Positions 10,892 through 22,495 of a stretch of 64,000 nt of DNA are shown here, piece after piece. A program made the translations under genes and the position numbers. The stretch is taken from positions 19,901,555-19,965,554 of the forward strand of contig NC_065875.1 of NCBI RefSeq assembly GCF_933775445.1. Reading direction: 5' to 3'. Position 1 is the stretch's first letter. The number at the start of each line of letters is the position of its first letter. The stretch is from Argentina anserina. Lineage: Eukaryota; Streptophyta; Magnoliopsida; Rosales; Rosaceae. Below the pieces are notes generated by a model that searched no databases, was not told where the DNA came from, and worked only from the letters and a program-made list of their open reading frames with translations.

Positions 10892-13417
10892 TGTAATACC
10901 CTGAAATTTAGTATTGACTATGTTACGGTTCATGCTTTTAAAGATAGAAATTTTTTTTATAAGTATTAGACCACGATTTGAGTACGTTAGCTCATATTCT
11001 TACGTATACTCGATACTTTGTAATCGAATTTAAGACTAATACTTATAGTATTATCTTTTATGCATTATATTAGTGTTAGATAGTGCAAATATATTGAAAA
11101 CCTTATGAAAAGAAGATACTAAATTCCTTTACAATTTTTAGAATAACACATATAAATGTGTTTCCTATATCTACATATATATATAAGCCTTATGCCAATA
11201 CGTTTTGAACCTAGCTGAATTGTACCCCATCACACTATTTCTTTTTCTTTTTCAACAACCACACTAACTAGTTAGATTATCACTCAATATTAATTATTGA
11301 GAATGGTGGGTGAGAATTGAATTTTTGTGTTCCATCACACTATTTGTTTTTTTTTATTTTTTCTTTGTCAACAACCACACTAACTAGCTAGGCTATCACT
11401 CAATATTAATTATTGAGAAGGGTATGTGAGAATTGAATTTTTGTGTTTCATCACACTATTTGTTTTTTTTTTGTCAACAACCTCACTAACTAGCTAGGCC
11501 ATCACTCAATATTAATTATTGAGAAAGGTATGGGAGAATTGAATTTTTTATCTTCCTTCTTGGCCTATTTATAATTGTGAGCTGCCTCAAGTTTTCTTCA
11601 CACTTAAAAATCAGAAATCATGCAAACTCAACCATTCAATGTTTCTCAAGTTAAAATTCTAACCTTCACTTTTTCTCTCTTAAACAAGTTCTTTCTCTAC
11701 TGAAGTAATCCAACTTTGGATCTATATCAAAACTTTCCTTTCACCCTTGAAACTTCAAGGTAAGTACATCTTACATCCTTATAATCTTTTGTTTTTTAAG
11801 ATCTATCAAAGTGCACAGCTAAGGATAAAATAGAAAAGACCATGTTTTGATAAGAGTTATATTTTTGTATTTTATAACATCTTAGTTTGTCCAAGGTAAC
11901 AATATCATTAAATTTCTTATGAAAAATGTTTCAATTTAGGCTTTTGAATCACTCAAAAATGTTTAGAAATTGAGAAGTTATGGCTAATCAAAGTTAGAGT
12001 TAATAAACTCACTGAAAATCTTTTATAGCACTCACAACTTTAAAAACTCATATCTTACTCGTTTCTTAACCATTTTCCACAAACTTTATATAAAATTACA
12101 GTATAAGACCTCTACTTTTAATCTTGAAAGTTTTAGAATAAATGATAAAATTTTGTTACAAGTAGAATATGTAGACATCTAAGATAATAACTTGATAATC
12201 AGTTTCTGCACTGCTACTGTGTTTGAACGTTTTGGACTCAATGACTTTGAACTAGACTGTATGACTTATCCTATTGGATTCCTTACAAAAAAAATCATTG
12301 AACATAGACTCATCACTTGCCTAATTTGGATGTTTATTGATTGAGTTATCGATATGGAAAGTTGACGGACTTTGACACTATTATTTGAATGACAATTGCT
12401 ACTTTGGACAAAGACTTTCCTTATTATGGGAGAAATGACTACTAATCCTTTGACTACTAACTAATATTATCTAATTACTTTTAGTTTAAAGTACATTTAC
12501 TTTATTTACACATTGACTTTCAAGTTTATTAACTTGTTTATTTCATACATACATTGAGTTATTGATAAGTATTTATATCTTGGTGTAAGATTATATATAT
12601 ATATATATATATATTTAGTATTTAAATATTATCTTAATTACTAAACTTTGTGATATTCTATTAACGTTATTGAGTTGGAGGTGTGAAGCCAGGTGATTAG
12701 TACTACCCCGTGCTTAAGTGAATTGCTGGTAAAATTATTTTGTGCTTTGTGAGTTAGCATTGGGCCATAGTCCCTATAGATAATGCATTATTATAGTTAT
12801 AGGAGAATTGACCTTGAGTATACATACTTTGGTGTTGGTCTCGATATGCTGAGGCTTATCCGTGTTTTTGGTAAAAGTGAACCATAATATGTGACTTTGT
12901 GATTAATTACAAGTTTTTTTTTTAATTCACAAAATTGATTGAATATATTGATGCTGATATGTATATCTATATGCATAAGTAAAAATTTGTGTGACCAAAT
13001 ACACCTGATTTTTGGTACATTTTACTTAGTTGTTCATTTTTAATTTCTCATTAGCCAAATTATTATAAGAATGTATTATGTACTTACTGGGTTTGTGTTA
13101 CTCATGATGCTACACAATCTTATGGTAATGAGTAGATACTTGGGGAATGTGATGAATCTACTAAATAAAATGATGATTTTTCTTCAATTATTATTTCAAT
13201 ACAATAAATGTGATACTCATGTATCTTCGCTAAATTTCAGTATTTCTAAATCCGTTGTATTGTAAAATAACTCTGATTTTGTTTCCTAATAAAAGTATTA
13301 TTCAGACATATATTTCTATCAGTTTTATTGAAGAAATTTTATTGGTTTTAAGGTCACATCTCTAATTTGAGAACTATATTTCCATTTACTAGTGATCTCG
13401 GATTTGGGGGCTTGACA
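10892..13417 (+). mobile_element. Solo LTR, 2.5 kb, TSD ATCAC
   Basis: The sequence begins TGTAATACCC and ends GGGGGCTTGACA. The 5-bp TSD ATCAC flanks it at 10887-10891 and 13418-13422, and the interrupted minisatellite continues on both sides. A TATA-like run, a roughly 110-bp internal tandem motif repeated three times (about 11220-11530) and a leader-like stretch after 11570 are visible. No gag or pol is present, so this is a solo LTR left by LTR-LTR recombination. The family is probably Ty3-gypsy from the long LTR, by inference. Confidence 0.88.
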
Positions 13418-13422
13418 ATCAC

Positions 13423-15000
13423 CCACTTTCTCATTTATCACTCACTTCTTCCATAACCAACCAGCTCACTCACTACACTATTATCTCTCATTTTTCTCTA
13501 CTTTTTCCACCACAATTCTCCTCTACGAAAACCTACATCACCACCATTTCTATGAAGGACAATCTCCACCACCAACCAAGAGAAAAAGAGGAAGAGAACA
13601 TTTCCATCTACTCATCTCATTCTATAAACACCAAGTTTCATCACTTCATCATCCACTATTTTTCATACACTATCATCAAGTAAGAATGAAGAAGAGGAGT
13701 CTAGCATCATTTGAGGATTTCCATCACCACCATGTCAAGATCTCCATGAGTTCATCCACATCATCCTCAACTTGAGATTCACTAGTCACCCCTTTACTCT
13801 CTTTACTTTTATGTTCATAAACATGTTGAAGCTTGTGTATTTGGTTATGAGTGAGTAGTTAATTTGTTGGGGCTAGGGCTTTCTTGTATGACATTGATAT
13901 AATATTTTGTTTGATGCACTTTTCATTAGCACTCTAATATGCTAGTTCAAAAGTTGAACATTCATGCTTAAACTTAATCCATTTGTGTATGATTGTTTGC
14001 GATGACATGATGAATGATTAAGACTTGATTAACCTTAGTTGTTTGAAGCATGATAGCATATCATATGTGCATGTTAGAGTTGTGAACTACAATCACTTAG
14101 AGATAAGCATGGTTGATTTGCATGATTTCTTCATCTCTAAATTTTATGCACTTAGGGTAATGCATTTGATACTTAATCGGATTCATATGCATAACTTGAG
14201 TAGTTAAATACTACACCCGAGAGGGGTTGCTTGATACCAACAAAGGAGATTGTCTCTTGTCATACCCGAGAGTGATACAAGGAGAGAAATTGGCTAGTTA
14301 GAGTGATATCATTCAATTTAGTAGCATCATTGTTCACAAGAGAAGCTAGAGGTGGAAACCTTAAGTCCTAACTCTCATCCATTTTATCACATCTAGTTAA
14401 GCATAACTTAGTTTATATTTTAAGTGATCATTTAGTTTTCAGAAGTAACTCCGCATCCGAAACAAATTTAAATCATTACACCATCTTGCATATATCTACC
14501 ATGAATTTGGGTTCACTTGTGAGCCTTGATTTGTGACTTGTACATTTGCATATTCTTCTAGCATCCCTTAGGTTCTCCTAGCTAGAGAGAGTTTTTCCAA
14601 TCTCTTAGGTACGACATCCCCTACTCACAATCATAATACACTATAACTTGACCATTATACTTAATGGTGACCTTTGAGTCAACATTATATAACTTAAAGT
14701 CTTTAACTAATTTATTTTAGAAAAAAACCTTTCGGCTCTTTTTAATTAATATTATATTTTTAATATTATTTCTCATATAAAATTATACTTTATATATACT
14801 ATAAAAGTTAATAAATCAAACTTAATTAATAAATGAGCTAAGCTTTTAACAAGCCTGAATTAGCTCGCAAATACTTATTGTTCAAGTTCAGCTCATTTTC
14901 AAGGTCGGGCTAAATATTGAGCTTAAACTTTGCTCATTTAACTTTACGAGCTCAAGCTGAACGAGCTAAAAACGAGCTGAATACGAGTCGAACATGAGCA
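13423..15000. other. Non-coding interior of the hAT element
   Basis: After a short remnant of the CACCCACTTCC array this stretch has a leader-like part (ACATCACCACCATTTC, about 13530) and sequence reminiscent of a long LTR (ACACCCGAGAGGGGTTGCTTGATACC at 14212; CTCTTAGGTACGACATCCCC at 14602). The right subterminal hAT repeats, rich in GAGCTC and ACGAGC, lie at about 14830-15010. No coding region is supported. Confidence 0.5.
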
Positions 15001-15394
15001 GCTCGAGCCTATATACTTACAACCCTATATATTAGTGTTTAAATTTTACTCATAGAAATGGGGGACAATAGTAATTGAGGATAGGTTGGTATATAATGCC
15101 TATATATTGCTCTTGATTCTAATTGATAAACTCTTGTTCCTTCTCTCCCACAACCTTCGTTCTCCGACACCTCTTGTTCCACTGATCTCTTACTTTAACT
15201 TTCTCTTATTGCTTTGCTATCTCTGAGATTTGTAAACTTTTGTGTACCAATGAACATTGAAAAGCCTGACATAATCAAGAGAGAAGAGAACCTCTCAATT
15301 TCTATACTGTTCCATTTCTTCTCTTATTAGCTTGTTGAAAATCAAACTACTCGATGCGATAGATTTCTGGGATTCCTAGAGGTACGGTTTCAAT

Positions 15395-17075
15395 CTATGT
15401 TGCACGGATACGGACAGGTGTGTCCGTATTCGACACGATACGATACGCGGACACGTCAAAATCTCAAGTGTCCGACTTGGACACGTAGTGGACACGTTAA
15501 TTAAATTTTATATTAAAAATATAGTTTCTAAAATTAAAACTTAGTCAATCCACATTCAAACGAGACATAATTCTAGTTTTCCTGTCATCTAATTTGAATG
15601 TTGTTATATGCAGATATTAAGTTTCTAAGTTCCAATAAATGTTCATCATTTGATATATGAAGTGAAAGACGAAGATTTGTCACCAATTCTTCTTGTTCCT
15701 AGCTTAAAGGTCCTGATGCATGCAATGCCTCTATCGTGCACCGGTAGGCTTGCAGCTCTAACCTATGGATCTCAGCAGACAATTCTTTCTTTGTGGGAAG
15801 GACACAGTTTTCTTTCTCATATCCCAAGTGACAAACAAATTCAGCATCACAAAACTGGTCTTTAAAATCTCCAGTAGAACCCGAAGAAACATGATGAGGT
15901 GACTTATAGGGATCATTGGTACCGATGCTACAACTACCTACTGAGCACGTAATAGTATCAACATCATCTGACTTCAATTTAACAACAAACAAACACCCAA
16001 CATTACCATTTGATTTCTTCTTTTCTAGATCAACCTCAGACAATACGGTTGTTCTGTTGTTAAGAGTAGCACGTAGTTCTTTTCCACCCAACATCTGACT
16101 TGGCAAAGCAACATCTTCCTGTTCAGCTAATCTAGATAAGTTGCTAGCAATGACTCTTTGACACCTTCCATCTCTCTCAACTGCTCGAAACTTCTCAGTT
16201 GCTCCACCATAAGCTTCATCTTGGGAATACAAGTTTGATGATCATCTTTTCAGATTCTGAGAGGTTGCAGTGTAGAATCTCTTGAAAGTGACTTTCTGAG
16301 CTTTTAGAGTTGAAATTTCACCATGCTTTTCATTCTCATATTGACTTGAACCCTGAGTGCCAGAAAGTGAAGAAGGAATTAGCACATAAAAACAACATAG
16401 ACAACAACCTGTGAACTGTATTTCAGAGATTATTACATACTAAATTCAATTATGAAATTCAAAAATTCAAAATTGAAACTCCTAAAGATGAAATTCGACT
16501 AAAGAATACATATCGTATGAGGCATGATATCGCAATTAAATCCTCAAACTTCAAGAATTTTGCTCATAAAACTCCAATATGTAAGATGAAGAAACTGAAA
16601 AGCAAAACAGATTCATATAATATTACCTTCCCAACCACAACCCATTTGTCATCTTGCCAGAACTGTCTGACTCGGACTTCCAGTTTCCCGACCTTGTATT
16701 TCAGGCATGATCCAACTATCCTGACCAAAAAGTACTTATTCCCTAAAACCTCAGAAATGGTTGCCATTTTCCATGTGAAATTGTCGAGAACCTCAACAAT
16801 ATCACCAGGCACCCAATTCTCGGAAACTTCTAATGGATGAAAACGAATGCGGCTGTGAAGGCTGGATGACCTAATGTTTATGTTTTTTTTGTTTTTCTGT
16901 TAAATCTCAATTATACCCCTGCGTGTCCTTGTTATTTTCGTGTCCAGTCCAGACACACACGTGTCCAACTCGGACACTCACGTGTCCACCGCGTGTCCGA
17001 GCGTATTTGCGCGTGTCCGCATGTCCGTGTCTGACACGCAATACGCGACCATTTTCGTGTGTCCGTGCAACATAG
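15395..17075. mobile_element. Gene-capturing TIR element (Pack-type, hAT-like TSD)
   Basis: The left end is CTATGTTGCACGGA (15395) and the right end is TCCGTGCAACATAG (to 17075). The perfect TSD GTTTCAAT lies at 15387-15394 and 17076-17083; it reads as 9 bp if one G is assigned differently. About 100 bp inside each end is rich in GTGTCCG/CGGACAC words in inverted order. Instead of a transposase the interior carries a fragment of an Agenet-ENT gene on the minus strand. An 8-bp TSD points to hAT, while the 9-bp reading would allow Mutator. Confidence 0.85.
15555..16870 (-). pseudogene. Captured Agenet-ENT gene fragment, broken
   Basis: Read on the minus strand, the first exon (about 16870-16628) encodes an Agenet/Tudor-like domain (PGDIVEVLDN, KVGKLEVRVRQFW, WVVVGK) and ends at a GT donor. 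A retained intron follows, with an AG acceptor near 16353. The next exon runs into an ENT domain (about 15770-15590) with ELSAEIHRLELQAYRCTIEA and NLRLSLHISN. Two in-frame stops break it: a TGA near 16240 and a TAG near 15698 where the ENT family normally has a Trp. Agenet domains bind modified histone tails, and ENT domains mediate dimerisation or partner binding (family knowledge). Retained introns indicate capture from genomic DNA, not from mRNA. It cannot give a full protein, but antisense or small RNAs against the parent gene are conceivable. Confidence 0.82.
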
Positions 17076-17083
17076 GTTTCAAT

Positions 17084-18206
17084 TATGTGTGTTGTATAGG
17101 AAATAAGATTAGTGACCGCTCAATTTAGAGTTTAGGAAATAGGAAGGGCGTGTGTAATGTTGGAAAATAGTGATCTTCACTATTTATGGTCACCTATTTA
17201 ATGAAAGAAATTTAATTGTACACACTTAAGATTTGTAAATGATAAATATGAACTTGCGTTCTCCAGTATGAGAACTACAAAATTATGTATTTATATGCGT
17301 AATTGGTTTTGGTATAAATAAAAAATTATCACAAAAAAGATGATGATTATTTGAATTCCGAAATGTGTAACGATTGAGTAATTTTGAATTTGTAACTTCA
17401 TATTCAATGAGATTAAATTTTGTAACGACAATTTAATGAGATTGACTTATGTAACCACTGAATTAATTGTGTAACAGTCGTAACATATAAAATGAAATTC
17501 ATTGATGTAATGGTCATAATTTATGTAAATGTATCATGTAACCTTTATCACTTATGATAAAAAATTAGAACATTTATGAATTTATGAAAATTTATTTACT
17601 GATCTGACTTCTCCTATATTAATAGTGACTTTTTCCTACATTTCTCTCTCTCTCTCTCTCTCAAATTTGTTCTCTACTCTCTAGTGATGGAAAGAGACTT
17701 ATTCTAGTTCGTTGGAGTTCTTATAGCAGTGCATCTACTAGGATTCGTGAGTCGTTGTATTCTGAAAGACTGGCGTCATTTAATCTTTGTACCGGTAGAG
17801 GTGGCATAATTGTTTTAAAAACAGTATGTGAGTAACACACACCACTTGACTTCTCTTTTTGTTTGTCCGATATTGGTTGAATTATCAATCTCTCCAACTT
17901 TCTTAATTATGAAATTATGTTCTTCCATATATAATTAATTTCCATATGATGTATATTTATTTCAAAATTTAGTGTATTATTTATATATGCAATATCACAC
18001 CATTTTTCCTAACCTGTAATATTGATGGAACCAACGTACAGCCTGTTGGTCAGTTCATAATGCCATACATACTCATACACTACTAATCTACTAATTACAG
18101 CTAGGTTTGTATACTTGGCTAGCTTCCAAGTGATGTAGACATTAAACTAATAACTTGAGGTCGTCCATGGATTACAATAACGATGACAACTAATTTCCGA
18201 GGTCGA
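17084..18206. other. Intergenic, AT-rich, possible LTR remnant
   Basis: A TGTTGGAAAATAG start at 17158, recurrent TGTAAC words at 17365-17560, a CT tract at 17644-17663 and a leader-like part up to about 17826 resemble a copia-type LTR. No matching 5-bp TSD was found, so the call stays open. No gene is supported. Confidence 0.35.
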
Positions 18207-19074
18207 GCCATCACCTATATAGCATGGATACGAAAAAAAAGTATGTTTGTATCATACTCATGTTGGATATGGGTACGGCTCAAATACGATGTATATATCT
18301 ATTACAGAAAAAAAAACATATATTGACATGTAGTGCATAGTTGACCTAGCAGATATGCCTTGGGTACGGTTTTGGATACGTTTTTGGGTAAAATAGTCAT
18401 TTTCTTTTAATTCATGAACTTAGTTTATTGTAAAATTGATGGGATTTTATGTGATCTAATTGCTATTATTTTAATTAAATTCTAGAATTTATCATATATA
18501 TTATATATTATTTTACAAAACATATCCAAAAAGTATTCGTGTAGCGTGTTTTAAAAAAACGTATTTATGTGTCATGTCATACTGATAGAAGCACTTTGTG
18601 CGACGTTCTTAACATGTTTTTACCTCCATTTGTACTTTACTTAACTCTTATTATTATAGTCATTTAGTCGTAGTAGTCTTCGGTGACATTGATGGCATTT
18701 TTGTGCTTAAATGAGTTGAAAACGCATAAATGGTCTAGAATCCTTGTTGGAGTAGGAAACCTAGTTGGATTATAAGTCTTCATCTTTCGACGTTTTTGTT
18801 GCATTGGCAATATATTTAGAATCTTACTTGCATTAGGAATCCTTTTTAGACTAGGAAACGTATCATTTGGGAAATCATACTTGAACTGAAACTCTTATTC
18901 TGTAACTCTCATAATCGTACTTTCCTAATCCGTAACTTACTTGTCTTTATTCTTGTCTTTTATTATTTTCAGATTTTAAAGATGAGATTGTGTAGCTAGA
19001 ATGAAGAAAAAAATAGAGGAAAAGAAGCAAAGGAGAAAAATACATAAAGAAGGAGACACCTAAAAAGGAGAAAA

Positions 19075-19305
19075 TAAAAGAATTTATCAAAGGAGATTGC
19101 ACCCACCAATGACAAAAATTAGTGAAAGAAAAAGAGATAAAGAAAAATGAAGAGATAATGCAAGAGAAAAAGAATTAGACACCTAAAAAATGAATGAATT
19201 TATTAAAGGAGATTGCACCCACCAATAACAAAAATAAGTGAAAAAAAAAGAGAGAAAAAAAATGAAGAGATAAATGAGGAATTAAGTAAATAAAAAGAGA
19301 TAATG
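19075..19305. repeat. About 125-bp tandem units in LTR A (left part)
   Basis: Units contain GATTGCACCCACCAATGAC, a GAAAGAGA-rich stretch, GATAATGCAAGAG and CAAAGGA. The array continues past LTR B at 21077-21345, giving about five recognisable units in all. Confidence 0.75.
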
Positions 19306-19330
19306 TGATAGGAGCACTTTTTGCGACGTT

Positions 19331-19750
19331 CTTAACATGTTTTTACCTCAATTTGTACTTTGCATAGCCCTTATTGTTATACTATTGAGTCATTGAGTCG
19401 TAGTAAGAGTCTTGGGTGGTATTGGATGCATTTTTGTGCTTACATGAGTTAAAAACGTATAATTGGTCTAATGTCCTAGTTTGACTAGGAATCCTTGTTA
19501 GGTTTCAAAACTAATTATCTCTTACTTATGACTTTATTTTCTTAAAATATTTTTACCACAATTTGTACTTTGTTTAGCTCTTATTGTTGTACTATTGAGT
19601 CATTGAGTCGTAGTAAGAGTCTTGGGCGGTATTGAATGCATTTTTGTGCTTACATGAGTTAAAAACGTATAATTGGTTTAATTTCCTAGTTTGACTAGGA
19701 ATCCTTATTAGGTTTCGAAACTAATTATCTCTTATTTATGATTTTATTTT
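19331..19750. repeat. 210-bp direct tandem duplication in LTR B
   Basis: Two copies, 19331-19540 and 19541-19750, share ATTTGTACTTTG, GAGTCATTGAGTCGTAGTAA and CTTACATGAGTTAAAAACG with few differences. The single counterpart in LTR A is at 18608 onward, so the duplication arose within LTR B. Confidence 0.8.
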
Positions 19751-19840
19751 CTTAATTCAGATTGGATTGAAGAGATAATTAAAGAAAAATAGATAGAGGC
19801 AAATCATGCAACAATTAAATAGAAGATGATCATTACATGC

Positions 19841-19978
19841 ATAAAACATTTCATGATTTAGGGCATAAAACATGGCATGATTTAGGGAATAAAACATGGC
19901 ATGATTTAGGAAATAAAACATGACATGATTTAGAGAATAAAACATGGCATGATTTAAGGAGATAAAGCATGACATTAT
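19841..19978. repeat. 24-bp minisatellite in LTR B
   Basis: Between five and six units of the type ATAAAACATGGCATGATTTA plus GGGA. Open frames over it simply translate the repeat. Confidence 0.85.
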
Positions 19979-21076
19979 TATAGGAAGAAAGAGGCAAGTT
20001 CAAACCCTCCATCTTTCCTATATATATACATGGTTTCACCTCTTAAATAACATCACTTCTCATTTGCATTCAAGAGCCAAAACTCTACCAAAATACTACC
20101 TCAAACATCCTTCACCAAAACTGCAAGTCATTCTCCCCCATATACAAATTTCATCTCCACCGAAATCACATCCAAGGTTCCTATAACGTGTGATTCTCGC
20201 AACTCATCTCCACGGGTTTGTTCGTTTTTGATTTTTTTACAATACTTTGTTTATGAAGATTGTAGTATGATGTTTGTGTGAGATTATTGTTTTGTATTAA
20301 GAATCAAAATTTTCTGATTGTTTTGTTGGATTTTTAGATCTTTGCCGAATTGATGGTTTCCTATAATTAATGAGTTTGTATCTCTATTGTTGTGTTCTTA
20401 TCATCTTTCTCATACTTTTAGATAATTTTCATATATGTGTATATGAATTTAGTGCTTGGATGCAGTCCCTAATATTGTGTTTGAGTGCTAGATTCATCAA
20501 CTATATTGACACAAATCGAATCATGTCCTAAGTAGGTTCGGTTTGTGTTGATTAAAAGTGGTAAAAATTCTGGAAATTTGCATGTGAAACCATGGCGGGT
20601 GACGCCATACATGAAACATGTCTCCAACAAAGATTTGGTGCTTAAATGTAATCTTGTTTGATTTATACTCTAAGTGTTATTGAATTCGATTGCATGCAAA
20701 TTTAGATTAGGCCATAAGTCAATCTAAATGTTAATTGAAATCTTGCATGATTAGATGATCCCCTAAGGCTCTAATTGTATTAGTGTCTAAAAAGTATGTA
20801 ATTGGTCGAATTAGAATGCCTGATAGGTTCGAACTTGTAATTATGTGGTGTAATGGTAAATTTGGTTTAAGTTTGTTAAAGAGAAGTCGATCATGTAAAT
20901 AGTAATTTATGTTTTATTTTTTTTAGTTAATAATCAATCTCAAAACCCCATTATTTGTTAACACTAAAAGTTTAGAGTTCCCTTCAATTCCCCTGAAAGA
21001 ACGATCCATACTTATTCTATATTAACGATGATGTTTTACAGGGTTTATTATAGACGTCTTAATTAACGCTCTATCA

Positions 21077-21345
21077 TAATGCAAAAGAGAAAGAAGGTGA
21101 CACCCAAATTAAAGGAGAAAAAAATGAATTGATCAAAGGAGATTGCACCCACCAATGACAAAAATAAGTGAAAGAAAAAGAGAGAAAGAAAAAGGAAGAG
21201 ATAAAAGAGAGATTAAGTAAATAAAAAGAGATAATGCAAGAGAGAAAGAATGAGACCACCAAATTAAAGGAGAAAAAGAATGAATTGATCAAAGGAGATT
21301 GCACCCACCAATGACAAAAATAAATGAAAGAAATTGAGGAGAAAA
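21077..21345. repeat. About 125-bp tandem units in LTR A (right part)
   Basis: This continues the array interrupted by LTR B. The GATTGCACCCACCAATGAC word recurs at about 21140 and 21297. Confidence 0.75.
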
Positions 21346-22495
21346 AGTCCAACCTATAATATTCAAGGAGCCAAAACTCTTATATATATAGCACATCATT
21401 CACAAAGAAAAATCATCACTTCTCCTTAGCATTCAAGAGTTGAAACTCTACTAAAACACCAACATAAACTTCCCTCACAAATCAGCCAAGCCGTCCACCT
21501 CAAAACCATCATCATCTCCACCGAGTTTCACCTATTGCAGTTGTACCTCTAAGGTTCCTACAACGTGTGATTCTCGCAACTCATCTCTATAGTTTCGTTT
21601 ATTTGTGTTAATCTACAATTGTTTGTCTATGAAGATCGTAGTTTGTTGTTTATGTGGAAATATTGGTTTTGTATTTGTTTCAAAAATTTCAGATTGTATT
21701 TGATATGTTTGTGAGATTATGCTGAATCTATGTTCTTATAATTATTGAAGTTTGTATTTCTATTATTGTGTTCTACTCTTCGTTTACTTACTCGTAGACA
21801 ATTTTCAAATATGTGCATACAAATTTAGTGCTTGAATGCAGTTCCTAAGATTGTATTTGAGTGCTAACTTCATCATCTATATTGACACAAATTGAATCAT
21901 GCACTAAGTAAGTTCGGTTTGTGTTAATTAAAGTGAGAAATTCTGGAAATTTACATGTACCACATGGTGAGTGACGTCACCGTGAAGCATGTCTCCAACA
22001 AAGATTTGGTGCTTAAATGTAATCTTGTTTGATTTCTACCCTAAGTGTTGTTAAACTTGATTGCATGCAATTTAGGTGAGGCCCTAAGTCAACCTAAAAG
22101 TCAATAGAAATCTTGCATGATTAGATATTCCCCTAAGGCTCTAATTGTATTGGTGTCTAAAAGTATGTAATTAGATGAATTAGAATGCATGATAAAACCA
22201 AACTTGTAAATATATGGTGCATTGGTGAATTTGGTTTAGTTTGGTAACGAGAAGTCGATCATGTAAATAATAATTTAGGTTTTATTTTAGTAGTTAATAA
22301 TCAATCTCAAACCCCTCATTATTTGTTAACACTAAAAGTTTAGAGTTTCCTTCAATTCCACGGACTGAACGATCCCTGCTTATTCTATATTAACGATAAC
22401 ATTTTACAAGATTTATTATATAGACGTCTTAGAACGCTCTATCACGTATCCATATCCGTGTTATGTACCGGTACTAGTGCATCATAGGTCATCAC

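Larger units (their letters stand above)
9175..15027. mobile_element. Non-autonomous hAT-type element, complete ends
   Basis: The left end is TAGGGGTGTAA (9175) and the right end is TTACAACCCTA (to 15027), inverted copies with one mismatch. The perfect 8-bp TSD TATATTAG lies at 9167-9174 and 15028-15035. GAGC/GCTC-rich subterminal repeats lie inside both ends. TIR and TSD length are those of the hAT superfamily (established). No transposase frame is visible. The interior holds two repeat units, a nested 2.5-kb solo LTR and about 1.3 kb of unassigned non-coding DNA. Confidence 0.85.
19306..21076 (+). mobile_element. Solo LTR B, 1.77 kb, nested in LTR A
   Basis: It starts TGATAGGAGCAC and ends CGCTCTATCA. 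The perfect TSD TAATG lies at 19301-19305 and 21077-21081, inside the repeat array of LTR A. It belongs to the same family as LTR A: both share GTGTGATTCTCGCAACTCATCTC and the ends, but their internal repeats differ. No internal retrotransposon genes are present. Confidence 0.88.
18583..22444 (+). mobile_element. Solo LTR A, interrupted by LTR B
   Basis: It starts TGATAGAAGCAC and ends CGCTCTATCA, with TGATAG/CTATCA ends. Flanking pentamers CATAC and CGTAT agree at three of five positions, compatible with a decayed TSD. Removing LTR B leaves about 2.1 kb. It carries a tandem array of about 125-bp units around GATTGCACCCACCAATGAC, a TATA-like run at 21380 and a leader-like part, but no gag or pol. 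Confidence 0.78.
18215..22487. mobile_element. Small TIR element (MITE) split by nested LTRs
   Basis: The left end is CTATATAGCATGGATACG and the right end, read inverted, is CTATGATGCACTAG followed by CACGGATATGGATACG. These resemble the ends of the element at 15395. The TSD is GCCATCAC (18207-18214) and GTCATCAC (22488-22495), 8 bp with one mismatch. Without the LTR inserted at 18583-22444 the element is only about 410 bp, so it is non-autonomous. Confidence 0.72.

Noticed and set aside
17158..17826. Complete solo LTR starting TGTTGGAAAATAG
   Set aside because: The start and leader look right, but no matching 5-bp duplication or canonical end was found, so it is only noted as a possible remnant.
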